A stretch of 64,000 bases of DNA, taken from the NCBI RefSeq assembly GCF_963666255.1, contig NZ_OY762656.1:682001-746000 (forward strand), in the 5' to 3' direction. The position numbers and the translations under genes are program-made. Shown piece by piece: positions 24,584-34,641 of the stretch (position 1 is its first letter; the number at the start of each line of letters is the position of its first letter). This DNA is from an uncultured Propionivibrio sp. (lineage in GTDB: Bacteria; Pseudomonadota; Gammaproteobacteria; Burkholderiales; Rhodocyclaceae). The notes beneath the pieces are model-generated. The model was not told the DNA's origin and did no database searches. It was given only the letters and a program-made list of their open reading frames with translations.

Positions 24584-25405
24584 GTGGACTTCCTGATCCT
24601 GTTCAAGGCCCTTGTGCTCGGCATCGTCGAGGGACTGACCGAATTCCTGCCGATTTCGTCGACCGGACACCTGATCCTGGTCGGCGACCTGCTCGGTTTC
24701 AACGACGCACGCGGCAAGCTGTTTGAAATCGTCATCCAGTCCGGTGCGATTCTCGCCGTCTGCTGGGAATACCGCGCCAGGATCTTCAACACGCTGCGCG
24801 GACTGCCCCGCGAGCGAGCGGCGCAGCGCTTCGCCCTGAACATCGTCATTGCCTTCGTCCCGCTCGCCGTCCTTGGCCTGCTGTTCAAGAAAGCGATCGA
24901 GGCCCACCTGTTCAAGCCCCTGCCGGTCGCCCTCGCGTTCATCGTCGGCGCTCTCTTTATTCTCTGGGCGGAACGCCGCCAGCACACGATCCGCGTCGAC
25001 TCGGTCGACGACCTCAGCGCGCTCGACGCGCTCAAACTCGGGCTTGCCCAGGCGTTGGCGCTGATTCCCGGCACCTCCCGTTCGGGTGCGACGATCATCG
25101 GCGGACTCTTCTTCGGCCTGTCGCGCCGCGCCGCCGCCGAGTTCTCGTTTTTCCTGGCCATCCCGACACTGATCGGCGCGACGCTCTATCAGTCCTACAA
25201 GGAGCGCGCGCTGTTCTCCGCCGACGATCTCGGCTTGTGGGCGACGGGTTTCGTCGCCGCGTTCGTTTCCGCCTTTTTCTGCGTGCGCTGGCTGTTACGC
25301 TTCATCTCGACGCACGATTTCACCCCGTTCGCCTGGTACCGGATCGCTTTCGGCATCGTCATCATCGTTACCTGGCAACTCGACCTTATCGCGTGGACCG
25401 CATGA
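24584..25405 (+). CDS. uppP: Undecaprenyl-diphosphatase
   Basis: Inner-membrane phosphatase that recycles the undecaprenyl carrier for peptidoglycan synthesis and gives bacitracin tolerance. The 273-residue product has the catalytic motifs [14 protein letters not shown] near the N-terminus and [10 protein letters not shown] in the middle, with about eight hydrophobic helices. Start: GTG at 24584, 7 bases after GGAG; the TTG one codon earlier is too close to it. The stop overlaps the yqiA start as ATGA, so the two are coupled. Confidence 0.95.
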   Translation: MDFLILFKALVLGIVEGLTEFLPISSTGHLILVGDLLGFNDARGKLFEIVIQSGAILAVCWEYRARIFNTLRGLPRERAAQRFALNIVIAFVPLAVLGLLFKKAIEAHLFKPLPVALAFIVGALFILWAERRQHTIRVDSVDDLSALDALKLGLAQALALIPGTSRSGATIIGGLFFGLSRRAAAEFSFFLAIPTLIGATLYQSYKERALFSADDLGLWATGFVAAFVSAFFCVRWLLRFISTHDFTPFAWYRIAFGIVIIVTWQLDLIAWTA

Positions 25406-25971
25406 TCTCTTCGATTCTTTACCTGCATGGATTCTGCTCGTCGCCGGCTTCCTGGAAAGTCGGCGTTCTCAAAAAAGCCCTCGACGACCGCGGACAAGGC
25501 TACCGACTGATCTGCCCGACGCTGTCGCCGGTGCCCGAAGAAGCCATCGCCCAGGCCGAAGCGATCATCGAGAGCCGCCTCGGCCCGCTGACGCTGGTCG
25601 GCAGTTCGCTCGGCGGCTACTACGCCACCTGGCTGGCGGAAAAGCACCTGCTCCGCGCGGCGCTGATCAACCCGGCTGTTGTCGCGCCAATTTCCCTGCA
25701 GAAATACCTGGGCACACAGACGAATTTGCATACTGGCGCCAGTTTCGAATTTACCGAGGCACACATCGACCAGTTGCGCGCGCTCGAAGCGCCGGAAATC
25801 ACGCCCGGCCGCTACCTGCTGATGGTCGAAAAGGGCGACGAGGTGCTCGACTACCGCGATGCTGTCACCCGTTACGCCGGCTGTCGCCAGGAAGTCTTCG
25901 ACGGGGGTGACCACAGCTTTACCCGCTTCCCCGACATGTTGCCGCAACTCCTTGAATTTTGCGGGTTATAA
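25402..25971 (+). CDS. yqiA: YqiA-type alpha/beta-hydrolase (esterase)
   Basis: 189 residues starting [19 protein letters not shown]. The nucleophile elbow GSSLGG places Ser69 as the catalytic serine; the acid and histidine are in [10 protein letters not shown] and GGDHSF. The HGF motif near the N-terminus forms the oxyanion hole. YqiA of E. coli is an esterase that sits beside cpdA and parE; here it is translationally coupled to uppP and followed 7 bases later by the RNase gene. Natural substrate unknown. Confidence 0.9.
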   Translation: MISSILYLHGFCSSPASWKVGVLKKALDDRGQGYRLICPTLSPVPEEAIAQAEAIIESRLGPLTLVGSSLGGYYATWLAEKHLLRAALINPAVVAPISLQKYLGTQTNLHTGASFEFTEAHIDQLRALEAPEITPGRYLLMVEKGDEVLDYRDAVTRYAGCRQEVFDGGDHSFTRFPDMLPQLLEFCGL

Positions 25972-25978
25972 TTTCCTG

Positions 25979-27883
25979 ATGTATGTATTGTTTGAAGAAG
26001 ACGGCGCGTTCAAGGCAGCCACGGTCCTGGCCGACAACGACAGCTCGCTGCAGGTCGAAACGGCCAGCGGCAAGCGCAGCAAGATCAAGGCGGCCAATGT
26101 CCTGTTGCGATTCAGCGACCCGTCGCCGACCGAGTTGCTGAGTCGGGCCGAGCCCGCCGCCGGGGAGATCGATATCCCCTTCCTCTGGGAGTGTGCAAGC
26201 GATGGCGAATTTCTATTTTCTGATCTTGCCGACGACTACTGCGGACACAAGGCCAGCCCGGTCGAAGCGGCATCGCTGCTGCTGGCCCTGCATTCAGCGC
26301 CCATCCACTTCCACCGCAAAGGCAAAGGCCGCTTCCGCAAAGCCCCTCCAGACATTCTGGCAGCCGCTCTGGCCGGTCTTGAAAAAAAGCGTCAGCAAGC
26401 GCTAGCCATCGATCGCATGGTGACTGAACTCAAGGCATTCACCCTGCCGCCGGAGTTCAAGCCGCTGCTCGACCAACTGCTCTACAAACCTGACCGCAAC
26501 CGTCCGGAAACCAAGGCGCTGGAAGCCGCCTGCGCCGAAACGAGTCTGTCTGCGCTGCACCTGCTCGACCGATGCGGCGCCGTGCGCAGCGCCCACGACA
26601 TTCATCTGCGCCGTTTCCTGCTCGAATATTTTCCGCAAGGCACGGCATTTCCATCGGTCGAATTGCCAACCATCGCCACCGAGCTTCCGTGTGCGACGGT
26701 GGCCGCTTTCTCGATCGACGATGCGGCGACGACCGAAATCGACGACGCCTTCTCGATCGAAACGCTCGCCAGCGGCTGGCGCGTCGGCATCCACATCGCC
26801 GCCCCGACCCTCGGCATCCTGCCTGAATCGCCGCTCGACGCGATCGCCCGCCAGCGCCTGTCGACCGTCTACATGCCCGGCCGCAAGATCACCATGCTGC
26901 CCGACACGATCGTCGAAGCCTACACGCTGGCAGCCGGACGCGAGTGTCCGGCACTGTCGCTGTATCTGACGGTCACGCCGGAGTTCGAGATCGTCGCGCA
27001 CGAATCGCGCATCGAACGCGTGCGCATTGCCGCCAACTTGCGCCACCACGACATCGAACCGCTGTTCAACGCTGAAACGGTCGCCGGCGAACTCCCGGAT
27101 TTTCCGTTCCGCAACGAACTGATGACACTGTGGCAACTGGCCGGCGCCTGCGAAAAGCGGCGCGGCAAGCCATCGGCGATGCAGGGCATCCACGATTACA
27201 ACTTCGACATCGACGGCGATCCCGACGACCCCGAGCAATGCCGTGTTCGCATCAGTGAACGCAAGCGCGGCAGCCCGCTCGACAAACTCGTCGCCGAACT
27301 GATGATCGTCGCCAACAGCACCTGGGGCAGACTGCTCGCCGAACGCGGCATCGCCGCGATTTACCGGGCGCAGACCGCCGGCAAGGTGCGCATGACGACC
27401 TCGCCGCTGCCGCACGAAGGACTCGGCGTCGCCCAGTACGCCTGGTCGTCGTCGCCCTTGCGCCGCTATGTTGACCTGATCAACCAGTGGCAACTGATCG
27501 CCTGCATCGGCGACCGCGCTCCGTACTTCAAGGCGCGCTCGGATGCGCTCTTCGCCGCCATGCGCGACTTCGAGCTAACCTATGCCGCGTACGCAGAATT
27601 CCAACGCGGCATGGAACGCTACTGGTGCCTGCGCTGGCTGCGCCAGGAGGCGATCGACAGCATCGGCGCCACCGTGCGTCGCGAGAACCTCGTCAAGGTG
27701 GATCACCTGCCGATCGTGCTTCGCGTCCCGTCATTGCCGGAGTTGCCGCCAGGCACCCGGGTCGCCCTTGGCATCGAAACGCTCGATCCGCTGACGCTCG
27801 ACCTCGGCCTGCGCTTCCTCGATACGCTTGAGGGCGAAAGCGACGAAGCGCTCGACGACGATGCGGCGGATGCGCTGGACTGA
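25979..27883 (+). CDS. RNase II/RNB-domain exoribonuclease
   Basis: 634 residues from MYVLFEEDGAFKAATVL. The RNB catalytic domain starts at about residue 244 with FSIDDAATTEIDDAF, whose aspartates bind the metal ions. Other conserved RNB segments are YMPGRKITMLPD and SSSPLRRYVDL. The N-terminal 240 residues are helical and unlike classical cold-shock domains. The C-terminal S1 region is short. This resembles the shorter RNase II-like enzymes of betaproteobacteria. Expected role: 3'-5' degradation of RNA. It is close behind yqiA and followed by the TonB-like gene. Confidence 0.9.
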   Translation: MYVLFEEDGAFKAATVLADNDSSLQVETASGKRSKIKAANVLLRFSDPSPTELLSRAEPAAGEIDIPFLWECASDGEFLFSDLADDYCGHKASPVEAASLLLALHSAPIHFHRKGKGRFRKAPPDILAAALAGLEKKRQQALAIDRMVTELKAFTLPPEFKPLLDQLLYKPDRNRPETKALEAACAETSLSALHLLDRCGAVRSAHDIHLRRFLLEYFPQGTAFPSVELPTIATELPCATVAAFSIDDAATTEIDDAFSIETLASGWRVGIHIAAPTLGILPESPLDAIARQRLSTVYMPGRKITMLPDTIVEAYTLAAGRECPALSLYLTVTPEFEIVAHESRIERVRIAANLRHHDIEPLFNAETVAGELPDFPFRNELMTLWQLAGACEKRRGKPSAMQGIHDYNFDIDGDPDDPEQCRVRISERKRGSPLDKLVAELMIVANSTWGRLLAERGIAAIYRAQTAGKVRMTTSPLPHEGLGVAQYAWSSSPLRRYVDLINQWQLIACIGDRAPYFKARSDALFAAMRDFELTYAAYAEFQRGMERYWCLRWLRQEAIDSIGATVRRENLVKVDHLPIVLRVPSLPELPPGTRVALGIETLDPLTLDLGLRFLDTLEGESDEALDDDAADALD

Positions 27884-27893
27884 CGTGATCGCC

Positions 27894-28763
27894 ATGAGCC
27901 CGAACCGGCGCCCGTTCGCTGCCATCCCCAAACTGTGGATGGCGTTCGGCATCTCGTTCGTGCTGCATGCGCTGCTGCTGGCGCTCAACTTCAAGTTTCC
28001 CGACGCCTCGCGCGCCTTCCAGGACAAGGCGCTCGAAATCATCCTGGTCAATAGCAAGTCGGCGCAAAAGCCGACCAAGGCGCAAGCCCTCGCCCAGAAC
28101 CGGCTCGACGGCGGCGGTGACACCGACCAGGACCGGCGCATGCGGACGCCACTGCCGGCCTCGCACCGTGAGAAAAGCGGCAACGACCTCGAACAGGCGG
28201 AAAAGCGTGTCAGGGCGCTCGAGGCGCAACAACAACGGCTCCTCGCGCTGGCCCGGGGCAAGGGCATGGCGATCAAGTCCGAACAGGAGGCGCAGCCAGA
28301 ACCCGTGGCGACGCCCAACGGTCGCGACCTCGCCTCCAGCGCGCTGGCGCTGGCACGCATCGAAGGCGAAATCGCCCGCGACACCGAGGCCTACAACAAG
28401 CGCCCCCGCGTCAAGCATCTCGGCGTCCGCGTCGACGAATACCGCTTCGCGCAATACGTCGAGGACTGGCGCCAGAAAGTCGAACGCATCGGCACGCTCA
28501 ACTACCCGGAAGCCGCGCGCGGCAAACTGTTCGGCTCGCTGTTGCTGTCGGTGACGATCAATGCCGACGGACAGGTCGACAAGATCGAGATCGAAAGGAG
28601 TTCCGGCCATCGCATCCTCGACGATGCCGCCCGCCGGATCGTCCAGATGGCAAGCCCTTACGCAGCGTTCCCGGCCGCCATCCGCGCCGACTACGATCGC
28701 CTGGTCATCGTCCGAACCCTGACCTTTACGAACAGCAACCAGCTCGAATCTCGCACCCGTTGA
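27894..28763 (+). CDS. TonB-like energy-transduction protein
   Basis: 289 residues from MSPNRRPFAAIPKLW; the upstream ATG at 27870 overlapping the RNase gene is an alternative. An N-terminal membrane anchor (MAFGISFVLHALLLAL) is followed by a long charged, coiled-coil-like periplasmic region and a C-terminal TonB fold (LNYPEAARGKLFGSLLLSV, SSGHRILDDAA). There is no proline-rich spacer as in classical TonB, and no ExbB/ExbD genes nearby, so it may transmit force for an unidentified outer-membrane partner. It precedes aroE by 10 bases. Confidence 0.8.
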   Translation: MSPNRRPFAAIPKLWMAFGISFVLHALLLALNFKFPDASRAFQDKALEIILVNSKSAQKPTKAQALAQNRLDGGGDTDQDRRMRTPLPASHREKSGNDLEQAEKRVRALEAQQQRLLALARGKGMAIKSEQEAQPEPVATPNGRDLASSALALARIEGEIARDTEAYNKRPRVKHLGVRVDEYRFAQYVEDWRQKVERIGTLNYPEAARGKLFGSLLLSVTINADGQVDKIEIERSSGHRILDDAARRIVQMASPYAAFPAAIRADYDRLVIVRTLTFTNSNQLESRTR

Positions 28764-28773
28764 AAGAACAACC

Positions 28774-29592
28774 ATGACAGACCACTACTGCGTTTTCGGC
28801 AACCCGATCGGGCACAGCAAATCGCCGATCATCCATGCCGCCTTTGCCCGCCAGACCGGCGAGGACATCGACTATGTCACGCAACTGGCGCCGCTCGACG
28901 ACTTCGCCGGCGCCGTGCGCGACTTCGTCGCCCGCGGCGGCAAGGGCGCCAACGTCACGGTCCCGTTCAAGGAAGAGGCTTTCCGACTGGCGACCCGACG
29001 CACCGAACGCGCCGAACTCGCCGGCGCCGTCAACACGCTGAGTTTCCGCGACGACGAGATCATCGGCGACAACACCGACGGCTTCGGACTGCTGCATGAC
29101 ATCGAAACGAATCTCGACACGCCGGTCGCCGGCAAGCACATCCTCATGCTCGGCGCCGGCGGCGCCGCCCGTGGCGCCATCGGCCCCCTGCTCGACGCCG
29201 GCGCGCTGTCGCTGACCGTCGCCAACCGCACCGTCGCCCGCGCCACCGAACTGGCCGCACGCTTTGCCGCGCTCGGCGCCGTCCGCGCCAGCAGTTACGA
29301 CGACCTCGCCGGGCAGCAATTCGACATCGTCATCGACGCCACCTCGTCGAGCCTGAGCGACGCCATGCCGGCCCTCCCGACCGGCCTGTTCGCCGCCGGC
29401 AGCCTCGCCTACACGATGATGTACGGACGCCCCGACATGCCCTTCTGCCGCTTTGCCCAGGAACAGGGCACGGCACGCATCGCGCAGGGTCTTGGCATGC
29501 TCGTCGAGCAGGCCGCCGAAGCCTTTTTCGTCTGGCGCAATGTCCGCCCGCAAGGCAAGCCGGTCATGGAACTGCTGCTCGCGGCGAAATGA
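28774..29592 (+). CDS. aroE: Shikimate dehydrogenase
   Basis: NADPH-dependent reduction of 3-dehydroshikimate in chorismate biosynthesis. 272 residues; substrate-site GHSKSPIIH, catalytic Lys66 in VTVPFK, Asp102 in DNTDGFG, and dinucleotide motif GAGGAARGAI. The 3' end overlaps mtgA as ATGA, so both are coupled. All key residues are intact. Confidence 0.97.
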   Translation: MTDHYCVFGNPIGHSKSPIIHAAFARQTGEDIDYVTQLAPLDDFAGAVRDFVARGGKGANVTVPFKEEAFRLATRRTERAELAGAVNTLSFRDDEIIGDNTDGFGLLHDIETNLDTPVAGKHILMLGAGGAARGAIGPLLDAGALSLTVANRTVARATELAARFAALGAVRASSYDDLAGQQFDIVIDATSSSLSDAMPALPTGLFAAGSLAYTMMYGRPDMPFCRFAQEQGTARIAQGLGMLVEQAAEAFFVWRNVRPQGKPVMELLLAAK

Positions 29593-30302
29593 AGGCGGCG
29601 CGTTTCTTCGCGTCGCTTGGCCGCTGGACGAAACGCCTGCTGTGGCTCGTCGTCATCGCCGCAGTCCTCTACGAAGCCTGGATCTTCGCGTGGGTCCTGT
29701 GGTGGCGGGACCACAATCCGGATATGACCCGCTTCATGGAGATCCGGCTCAACGAACTGCAGCAGAAAGCGCCCGGCGCCCGCCTGAGCAAACACTGGAT
29801 CGAGTACGGCGCGATATCGCCGGCGCTCAAGCGCGCGCTCATCGTCGCCGAGGACGATTCCTTCGTTCATCACCACGGCTTCGACTGGCGTGGCATGCAA
29901 AAAGCCCTCGAGCGTAATGAGCAGCGCGGAAAAATCGCCGCCGGTGGCTCGACGATCACGCAGCAGTTGGCCAAGAACCTCTTTCTGACGCCGGACAAGA
30001 CGCACTGGCGCAAGGCGCAGGAAGCCGTGATCACCGCAATGATCGAAGCCACCTGGAGCAAGCGGCGCATCCTTGAGGTCTATCTCAACGTCATCGAATG
30101 GGGCAACGGCGTCTTCGGCGCCGAGGCCGCGGCACATCATCACTTCGGCATTGCCGCGGCGCAGCTGTCGCCGGAACAGGCCGCCCGTCTCGCGGCGATG
30201 GTGCCGAGTCCGCGTTATTACGACCGCCATCGCGACTCGGCCGGCCTTGCCGCTCAGACCGATGTCCTGCTCGGCCGCCTGCCCTCGGCACAAATCCCCT
30301 GA
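29589..30302 (+). CDS. mtgA: Monofunctional biosynthetic peptidoglycan transglycosylase
   Basis: Family GT51 enzyme polymerising lipid II into glycan strands at the outer face of the inner membrane. 237 residues with one N-terminal membrane anchor (about 16-40), catalytic Glu88 in VAEDDSFVHH, and the GT51 motifs GGSTITQQLAKNLFL, KRRILEVYLN and EWGNGVFG. No transpeptidase domain. Coupled to aroE, the usual betaproteobacterial neighbour. Confidence 0.96.
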   Translation: MKAARFFASLGRWTKRLLWLVVIAAVLYEAWIFAWVLWWRDHNPDMTRFMEIRLNELQQKAPGARLSKHWIEYGAISPALKRALIVAEDDSFVHHHGFDWRGMQKALERNEQRGKIAAGGSTITQQLAKNLFLTPDKTHWRKAQEAVITAMIEATWSKRRILEVYLNVIEWGNGVFGAEAAAHHHFGIAAAQLSPEQAARLAAMVPSPRYYDRHRDSAGLAAQTDVLLGRLPSAQIP

Positions 30303-30384
30303 CGCGCAGCCCGTTTTGGCCTGCCCCGCATGCTAGAATTGGCGCCGGTTTGACGCGCCCCGGCAACGCAGGAGGAAATCCCAG

Positions 30385-31725
30385 ATGAGTGAAGAAAAGA
30401 GCATTCCGGAGAATCTGGACACGGTCAAGGAACTGCTTGCCAAGCGCAAATTGGTCGAAGAGCTTGTGCACCGTTCGGATTCGCCGCGTCACGACACCGG
30501 CGACGACACGGCGTACAAACAGCATCCGGTCGGTCTGCACGCCCTGCTCGAACGCCTGCCGCTCAACGAAGTCGCGGCCATCATCGAGGCGCTGGAACCG
30601 CAGGAACGTCTGCAAGTCTGGAACGACGTGCGCGAAGAGCGCGGCGAGGCGATCCTCGAAATTCTCTCCGACGAAATCCGCGAAGACCTGATCTGCGACA
30701 GCCACCTGCGCAACGAAAAGACCTCGGTGACGGCCTTTGAACTGCGCAACGGCCGCCTCAGCCAGATCAACGTCAACACGCCATACGACCTGCGCTGTCT
30801 GAAACCGATCTGGGTCGACCTCGTCGCCCCGACGCCGGAGATCCGCGCCTGGGTCGGTCGCTTCTTCGACGTGCAGTTGCCCAACCCGAACAACCTGAAG
30901 GACCTGGAGGCCAGCGCCCGTTTCTACGTCGAGGACAATGGCGAGATCCATCTGCATTCCGACTTCCTGCTCGATTTGCAGACCGAATCCCGCAACGTCG
31001 CGGTCGCCTTCATCCAGCACAAGGACGTGCTCTTCTCGGTGCGAACCGAAGAACTGCCGACCTTCCGTCTGCAGCGCCTGCGGGCGCGCACCCAGCCGGG
31101 CTACGTCTCGGATGGCAAGGACGTGCTGCTCGACCTCTACGCGGCCGACGCCGAATACTCCGCCGACGCGCTCGAAGACATCTACGCCGACCTCGAAGCC
31201 GCCGGCAAGAAGGTGCTCAACAAGCACCTCTCTGACGAAGAAGCGGCGGCCATCCTGTCCGAAATCGCCCGCAGCGAAGACCTCAATGGTCGTATTCGCC
31301 GCAACGTTCTGGACACCCGCCGGGCAGTCTCCTTCCTGATGCGCGGCAAGTTCCTCACCGCCGACCAGCAGGAGGACGCGCGCCAGATCCTGCGCGATAT
31401 CGAGTCGCTCGACGGCCACACGTCCTTCCTCTTCAACAAGATCAACTTCCTGATGGACGCCACGGTCGGCTTCATCAACATCAACCAGAACCAGCGCGTG
31501 TCGAAGCTGACCACGATCAGCGTCATCTTCATGCCGATCAACATCCTCGCCGGCATCGGCGGCATGTCGGAATTCTCGATGATGACGCAAGGCATCCCCT
31601 GGCCGCTCGCCTACGCAGCCTTCATCATCGGCATGATGGGCGTCGGCTGGGCTACTTTCCTGGTATTGCGCCACTACGAGCGCCGCATGGCGCTCGAACA
31701 GCGCAGCAAGGATGCGCTCGGCTAA
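30385..31725 (+). CDS. CorA-like metal ion transporter with MgtE-like N-terminal domain
   Basis: 446 residues. The first about 100 residues (HPVGLHALLERLPLNEVAAI, WNDVREERGEAILEILSDE) resemble the superhelical MgtE N-domain. Then comes a CorA-type cytoplasmic domain and two C-terminal membrane helices. The CorA selectivity loop, normally GMN, reads G393-M394-S395 in AGIGGMSEF, so the key Asn is replaced by Ser. Probably a homopentameric divalent-cation channel, but magnesium specificity cannot be assumed. AGGAGG precedes the ATG. It is the last plus-strand gene before the convergent hemL. Confidence 0.85.
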   Translation: MSEEKSIPENLDTVKELLAKRKLVEELVHRSDSPRHDTGDDTAYKQHPVGLHALLERLPLNEVAAIIEALEPQERLQVWNDVREERGEAILEILSDEIREDLICDSHLRNEKTSVTAFELRNGRLSQINVNTPYDLRCLKPIWVDLVAPTPEIRAWVGRFFDVQLPNPNNLKDLEASARFYVEDNGEIHLHSDFLLDLQTESRNVAVAFIQHKDVLFSVRTEELPTFRLQRLRARTQPGYVSDGKDVLLDLYAADAEYSADALEDIYADLEAAGKKVLNKHLSDEEAAAILSEIARSEDLNGRIRRNVLDTRRAVSFLMRGKFLTADQQEDARQILRDIESLDGHTSFLFNKINFLMDATVGFININQNQRVSKLTTISVIFMPINILAGIGGMSEFSMMTQGIPWPLAYAAFIIGMMGVGWATFLVLRHYERRMALEQRSKDALG

Positions 31726-31735
31726 ACGCTCATTT

Positions 31736-31764
31736 CGGTGGGGTACACGAGCCACGCCCCACCG
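31736..31764. terminator. Hairpin between convergent corA-like and hemL genes
   Basis: CGGTGGGG and CCCCACCG separated by 13 bases in the 48-base convergent gap. No T-run on either side, so a weak bidirectional terminator at best. Confidence 0.35.
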
Positions 31765-31773
31765 GAACCAGCG

Positions 31774-33057
31774 CTAAACGGGATTCGCGAACCAGCGTCC
31801 AGCCGCCGCCACCGTCGCGGCGATGTCGGCATCGCTGTGCGCCGCAGAGACGAAGCCGGCCTCGTAGGCCGACGGCGCGAAATAGTGCCCGGCCGTCAGC
31901 ATGGCATGGAAGAAGCGGTTGAATGCGGCCTTGTCGCATTCGAGCACTTCGGCGTAGGTCTGCGGACAGGCCGCGCGGAAATACAGCCCGAACATGCCGC
32001 CGACGGCCTGCGCCGAAAAAGCCACGCCCTGCTGGCGAGCGGCATTTTCGAGACCGCTGCACAAGGCTGCCGTCTTCGCCGACAGCGTCTCGTAAAAACC
32101 CGGCGCCTGAATCAGTTTCAGCGTCGCCAGCCCGGCCGCCACTGCCACCGGATTGCCCGACAGCGTACCGGCCTGATACACCGGCCCGAGCGGCGCGATC
32201 TGCTCCATGATGTCGCGCCGACCGCCGAAAGCCCCGAGCGGCATGCCGCCACCGATCACCTTGCCCAGCGTCGTCAGATCCGGCGTGATGCCGAAGCGGC
32301 CCTGTGCGCAGGAAAGACCGACACGGAAACCGGTCATCACCTCGTCGAAAATCAGCACGGCGCCATGCTTCGAGCACAGCGCGCGCATCGCCTGCAGGAA
32401 TTCCTGCTGCGGCGCGATCAGGTTCATATTGCCGACGACCGGCTCGACGATCACCGCCGCGATCTTGTCGCCATGCTCGGCAAAGGCTTGTTCGAGTTGC
32501 GCGGCGTTATTGAAATCGAGTACCAGCGTGTGCTTGGCAAGATCGGCCGGCACGCCGCCGGAACTCGGGTTGCCGAAGGTCAGCAAGCCGGAGCCCGCCT
32601 TCACCAACAGGCTGTCGGAATGCCCGTGATAGCAGCCCTCGAACTTGACGAGCAGGTCGCGCCCGGTGAAGCCGCGCGCCAGACGGATCGCGCTCATCGT
32701 CGCCTCAGTCCCGGAACTGACAAGCCGCACCATATCCATCGACGGCAGCAGCTGGCAGAGCAGATCGGCGAGATCAACCTCGGCCTCGGTCGGTGCGCCG
32801 AACGACAGCCCCTGCGCTGCGGCCGCCTGCACCGCCGCGACGACGTCCGGATGCGCGTGACCAACGATCAGCGGCCCCCACGAACCCACATAGTCGAGAT
32901 ACGACTTGCCATCGACATCGGTGACACGGACGCCGGCGCCCTGCTTGAAAAAGCGCGGTGCGCCGCCGACGGAACGAAAGGCGCGCACTGGCGAATTGAC
33001 GCCGCCGGGAATATGCCGTTGGGCGCGCTCGAAAAGAGAGGAATTTCGATCAGACAC
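31774..33057 (-). CDS. hemL: Glutamate-1-semialdehyde 2,1-aminomutase
   Basis: PLP enzyme making 5-aminolevulinate in the C5 tetrapyrrole pathway. 427 residues from GTG-initiated (V/M)[16 protein letters not shown] lies 7 bases before the GTG at 33057, so a TTG five codons upstream is rejected. PLP lysine K266 is in [11 protein letters not shown]; the gating loop [16 protein letters not shown] is present. The thiD gene lies 63 bases upstream on the same strand. No anomaly. Confidence 0.97.
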   Translation of the reverse strand: MSDRNSSLFERAQRHIPGGVNSPVRAFRSVGGAPRFFKQGAGVRVTDVDGKSYLDYVGSWGPLIVGHAHPDVVAAVQAAAAQGLSFGAPTEAEVDLADLLCQLLPSMDMVRLVSSGTEATMSAIRLARGFTGRDLLVKFEGCYHGHSDSLLVKAGSGLLTFGNPSSGGVPADLAKHTLVLDFNNAAQLEQAFAEHGDKIAAVIVEPVVGNMNLIAPQQEFLQAMRALCSKHGAVLIFDEVMTGFRVGLSCAQGRFGITPDLTTLGKVIGGGMPLGAFGGRRDIMEQIAPLGPVYQAGTLSGNPVAVAAGLATLKLIQAPGFYETLSAKTAALCSGLENAARQQGVAFSAQAVGGMFGLYFRAACPQTYAEVLECDKAAFNRFFHAMLTAGHYFAPSAYEAGFVSAAHSDADIAATVAAAGRWFANPV

Positions 33058-33120
33058 GTGAAATCTCCACAAACAGAAAAAAGGAATGCGCGTCAGCCAA
33101 CACCAGAGCCACCGGATGCA

Positions 33121-33960
33121 TCAGGCATCCGGCGCCTCGTGACGGCGCGCCCAGAAAAACCGGTCGGGAATGAACTGCCCCATGCCGGGACGAAATCCGG
33201 CCGCCAGCGTCTGCCAGGTGTAATCCTGCGCCTCGCGCACCGCGTCGCCGACCGGCAGGCCGTGGGCCAGTCCCGCGGCAGCGGCCGACGCCAGCGTGCA
33301 GCCGGCACCATGGTAGGCACCGGCCAGGCGATCCCAGTGATCGCTGCGCGCCACACCCTCGGCGCCATAGAGCGTATTCACCACCTGCTGGGTATTTTCG
33401 TGCGTTCCGGTCAGCAGCACATGGCGGCAGCCGCAGGCCAGCAGGCGCTTGGCGCATTCGCCGAAATCGAGCTCGTCGGCATCACTCTTGCCGTCGTCGG
33501 CCAGACGCCGGATCTCGAGTGTATTCGGCGTCAACAAGGTCGTCTGCGGCAAAATCAGTTCTTTCATCGCAGCAACCATCTCGTCGTCGGCCAGTTCGGC
33601 GCCCCCACCCGAGGAGAGTACCGGATCGAAAACCACCGGCACGTCCGGATAGTCGGCCAGCACCGCCGCCACGACGGCAATGATATCGACGCTGCCGAGC
33701 ATGCCGAGCTTGAACGCATCGACCGGCATATCCTCGAGGACCGCACGCGCCTGCGCCTCGACCCATTCAGGGTCGAGCGCCAGAACGCTGCTGACCCCGA
33801 CACTATCCTGCACCGTGATCGCCGTGACGACCGACAGCGGATGACAGCCCATCGAAGCGAGCGTCATCAGATCGGCCGCCACCCCGGCCGCGCCGGTCGA
33901 ATCGGTGGCGGCGAAGCTGAGGACGAGCGGGGGCGAGAGTTGCGAAGAGAGGGAATCCAT
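33121..33960 (-). CDS. thiD: Hydroxymethylpyrimidine/phosphomethylpyrimidine kinase
   Basis: Ribokinase-fold enzyme phosphorylating HMP and HMP-P for thiamine synthesis. 279 residues from MDSLSSQLSPPLV; an ATG six codons earlier is an alternative and neither has a strong ribosome binding site. Conserved elements: FAATDSTGAAGVAADL at the N-terminus, VFDPVLSSGGG, TPNTLE and the anion-hole region GAYHGAGCTLASA. The first motif is slightly divergent from the common FAGSDPSGGAG. Upstream of hemL and divergent from pilG. Confidence 0.93.
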   Translation of the reverse strand: MDSLSSQLSPPLVLSFAATDSTGAAGVAADLMTLASMGCHPLSVVTAITVQDSVGVSSVLALDPEWVEAQARAVLEDMPVDAFKLGMLGSVDIIAVVAAVLADYPDVPVVFDPVLSSGGGAELADDEMVAAMKELILPQTTLLTPNTLEIRRLADDGKSDADELDFGECAKRLLACGCRHVLLTGTHENTQQVVNTLYGAEGVARSDHWDRLAGAYHGAGCTLASAAAAGLAHGLPVGDAVREAQDYTWQTLAAGFRPGMGQFIPDRFFWARRHEAPDA

Positions 33961-34209
33961 GAAATCGTCACATGCCATCGGGTTCGCCGGCGCCAACGCA
34001 TGCGCGCCCGGTCGCGGCTTCCGCCGCAAGAAAACACTGCAACGATTCTACCCGAAAAACCACGCCCAACCGGCCCAGCCGGACCGGTCGGCGAGACGCG
34101 TCAGTCGCCGCCGGAGCGAGCGTTGCGGTATAGTGTGACCGAGATTGAATCCGAACGAAGTCATGCAACATCGAGGTCGCCCGCGAAAGCGGCAGTCCGG
34201 AGGACAGAA

Positions 34210-34617
34210 TTGACTGAAGCCGTTGATTTGAATGGCATCACGGTCATGGTGGTTGACGACAGCAACACGATCCGGCGTAGCGCCGAGATATTTCTCACGC
34301 AGGCCGGGTATCAGGTCATTCTTGCCGAGGACGGTTTTGACGCGCTGGCGAAAATGATCGACCATCGGCCCGCCATTGTCTTTTGCGACGTCCTGATGCC
34401 GCGTCTGGACGGCTACCAGACCTGCGCGCTGATCAAGAGGAACCCACTCTTCCACGCAACGCCGGTGATCATGCTGACGTCGAAGGACGGTTTGCTCGAC
34501 CGGGCACGCGGACACATGGTCGGTGCCGACCAGTACCTGACCAAGCCGTTCACGCGGGAAAGCCTGTTGCAGGCGCTTGCGGCCTTCGCCAAACCTCCGT
34601 CCGGACCTCTCAGCTGA
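34210..34617 (+). CDS. pilG: Response regulator PilG of the pilus chemosensory system
   Basis: 135-residue stand-alone receiver domain: acidic pair MVVDDSNTIRR, phosphoacceptor D60 in FCDVLMPRLDGYQTC, and the KPF motif near the end. The start is a TTG at 34210, 7 bases after GGAGG; I found no in-frame ATG at a suitable place, and the long reading that continues upstream is antisense to thiD and hemL. PilG-type regulators promote type IV pilus extension. First gene of pilGHI-pilL. Confidence 0.93.
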   Translation: MTEAVDLNGITVMVVDDSNTIRRSAEIFLTQAGYQVILAEDGFDALAKMIDHRPAIVFCDVLMPRLDGYQTCALIKRNPLFHATPVIMLTSKDGLLDRARGHMVGADQYLTKPFTRESLLQALAAFAKPPSGPLS

Positions 34618-34641
34618 AAAAAACAACTCAGGAGCATCGCT

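Noticed and set aside
31738-34209. The 959-codon plus-strand frame whose end is pilG
   Set aside because: Only the last 135 codons match a protein family; the rest is antisense to hemL and thiD. A TTG with a good ribosome binding site marks the true start.
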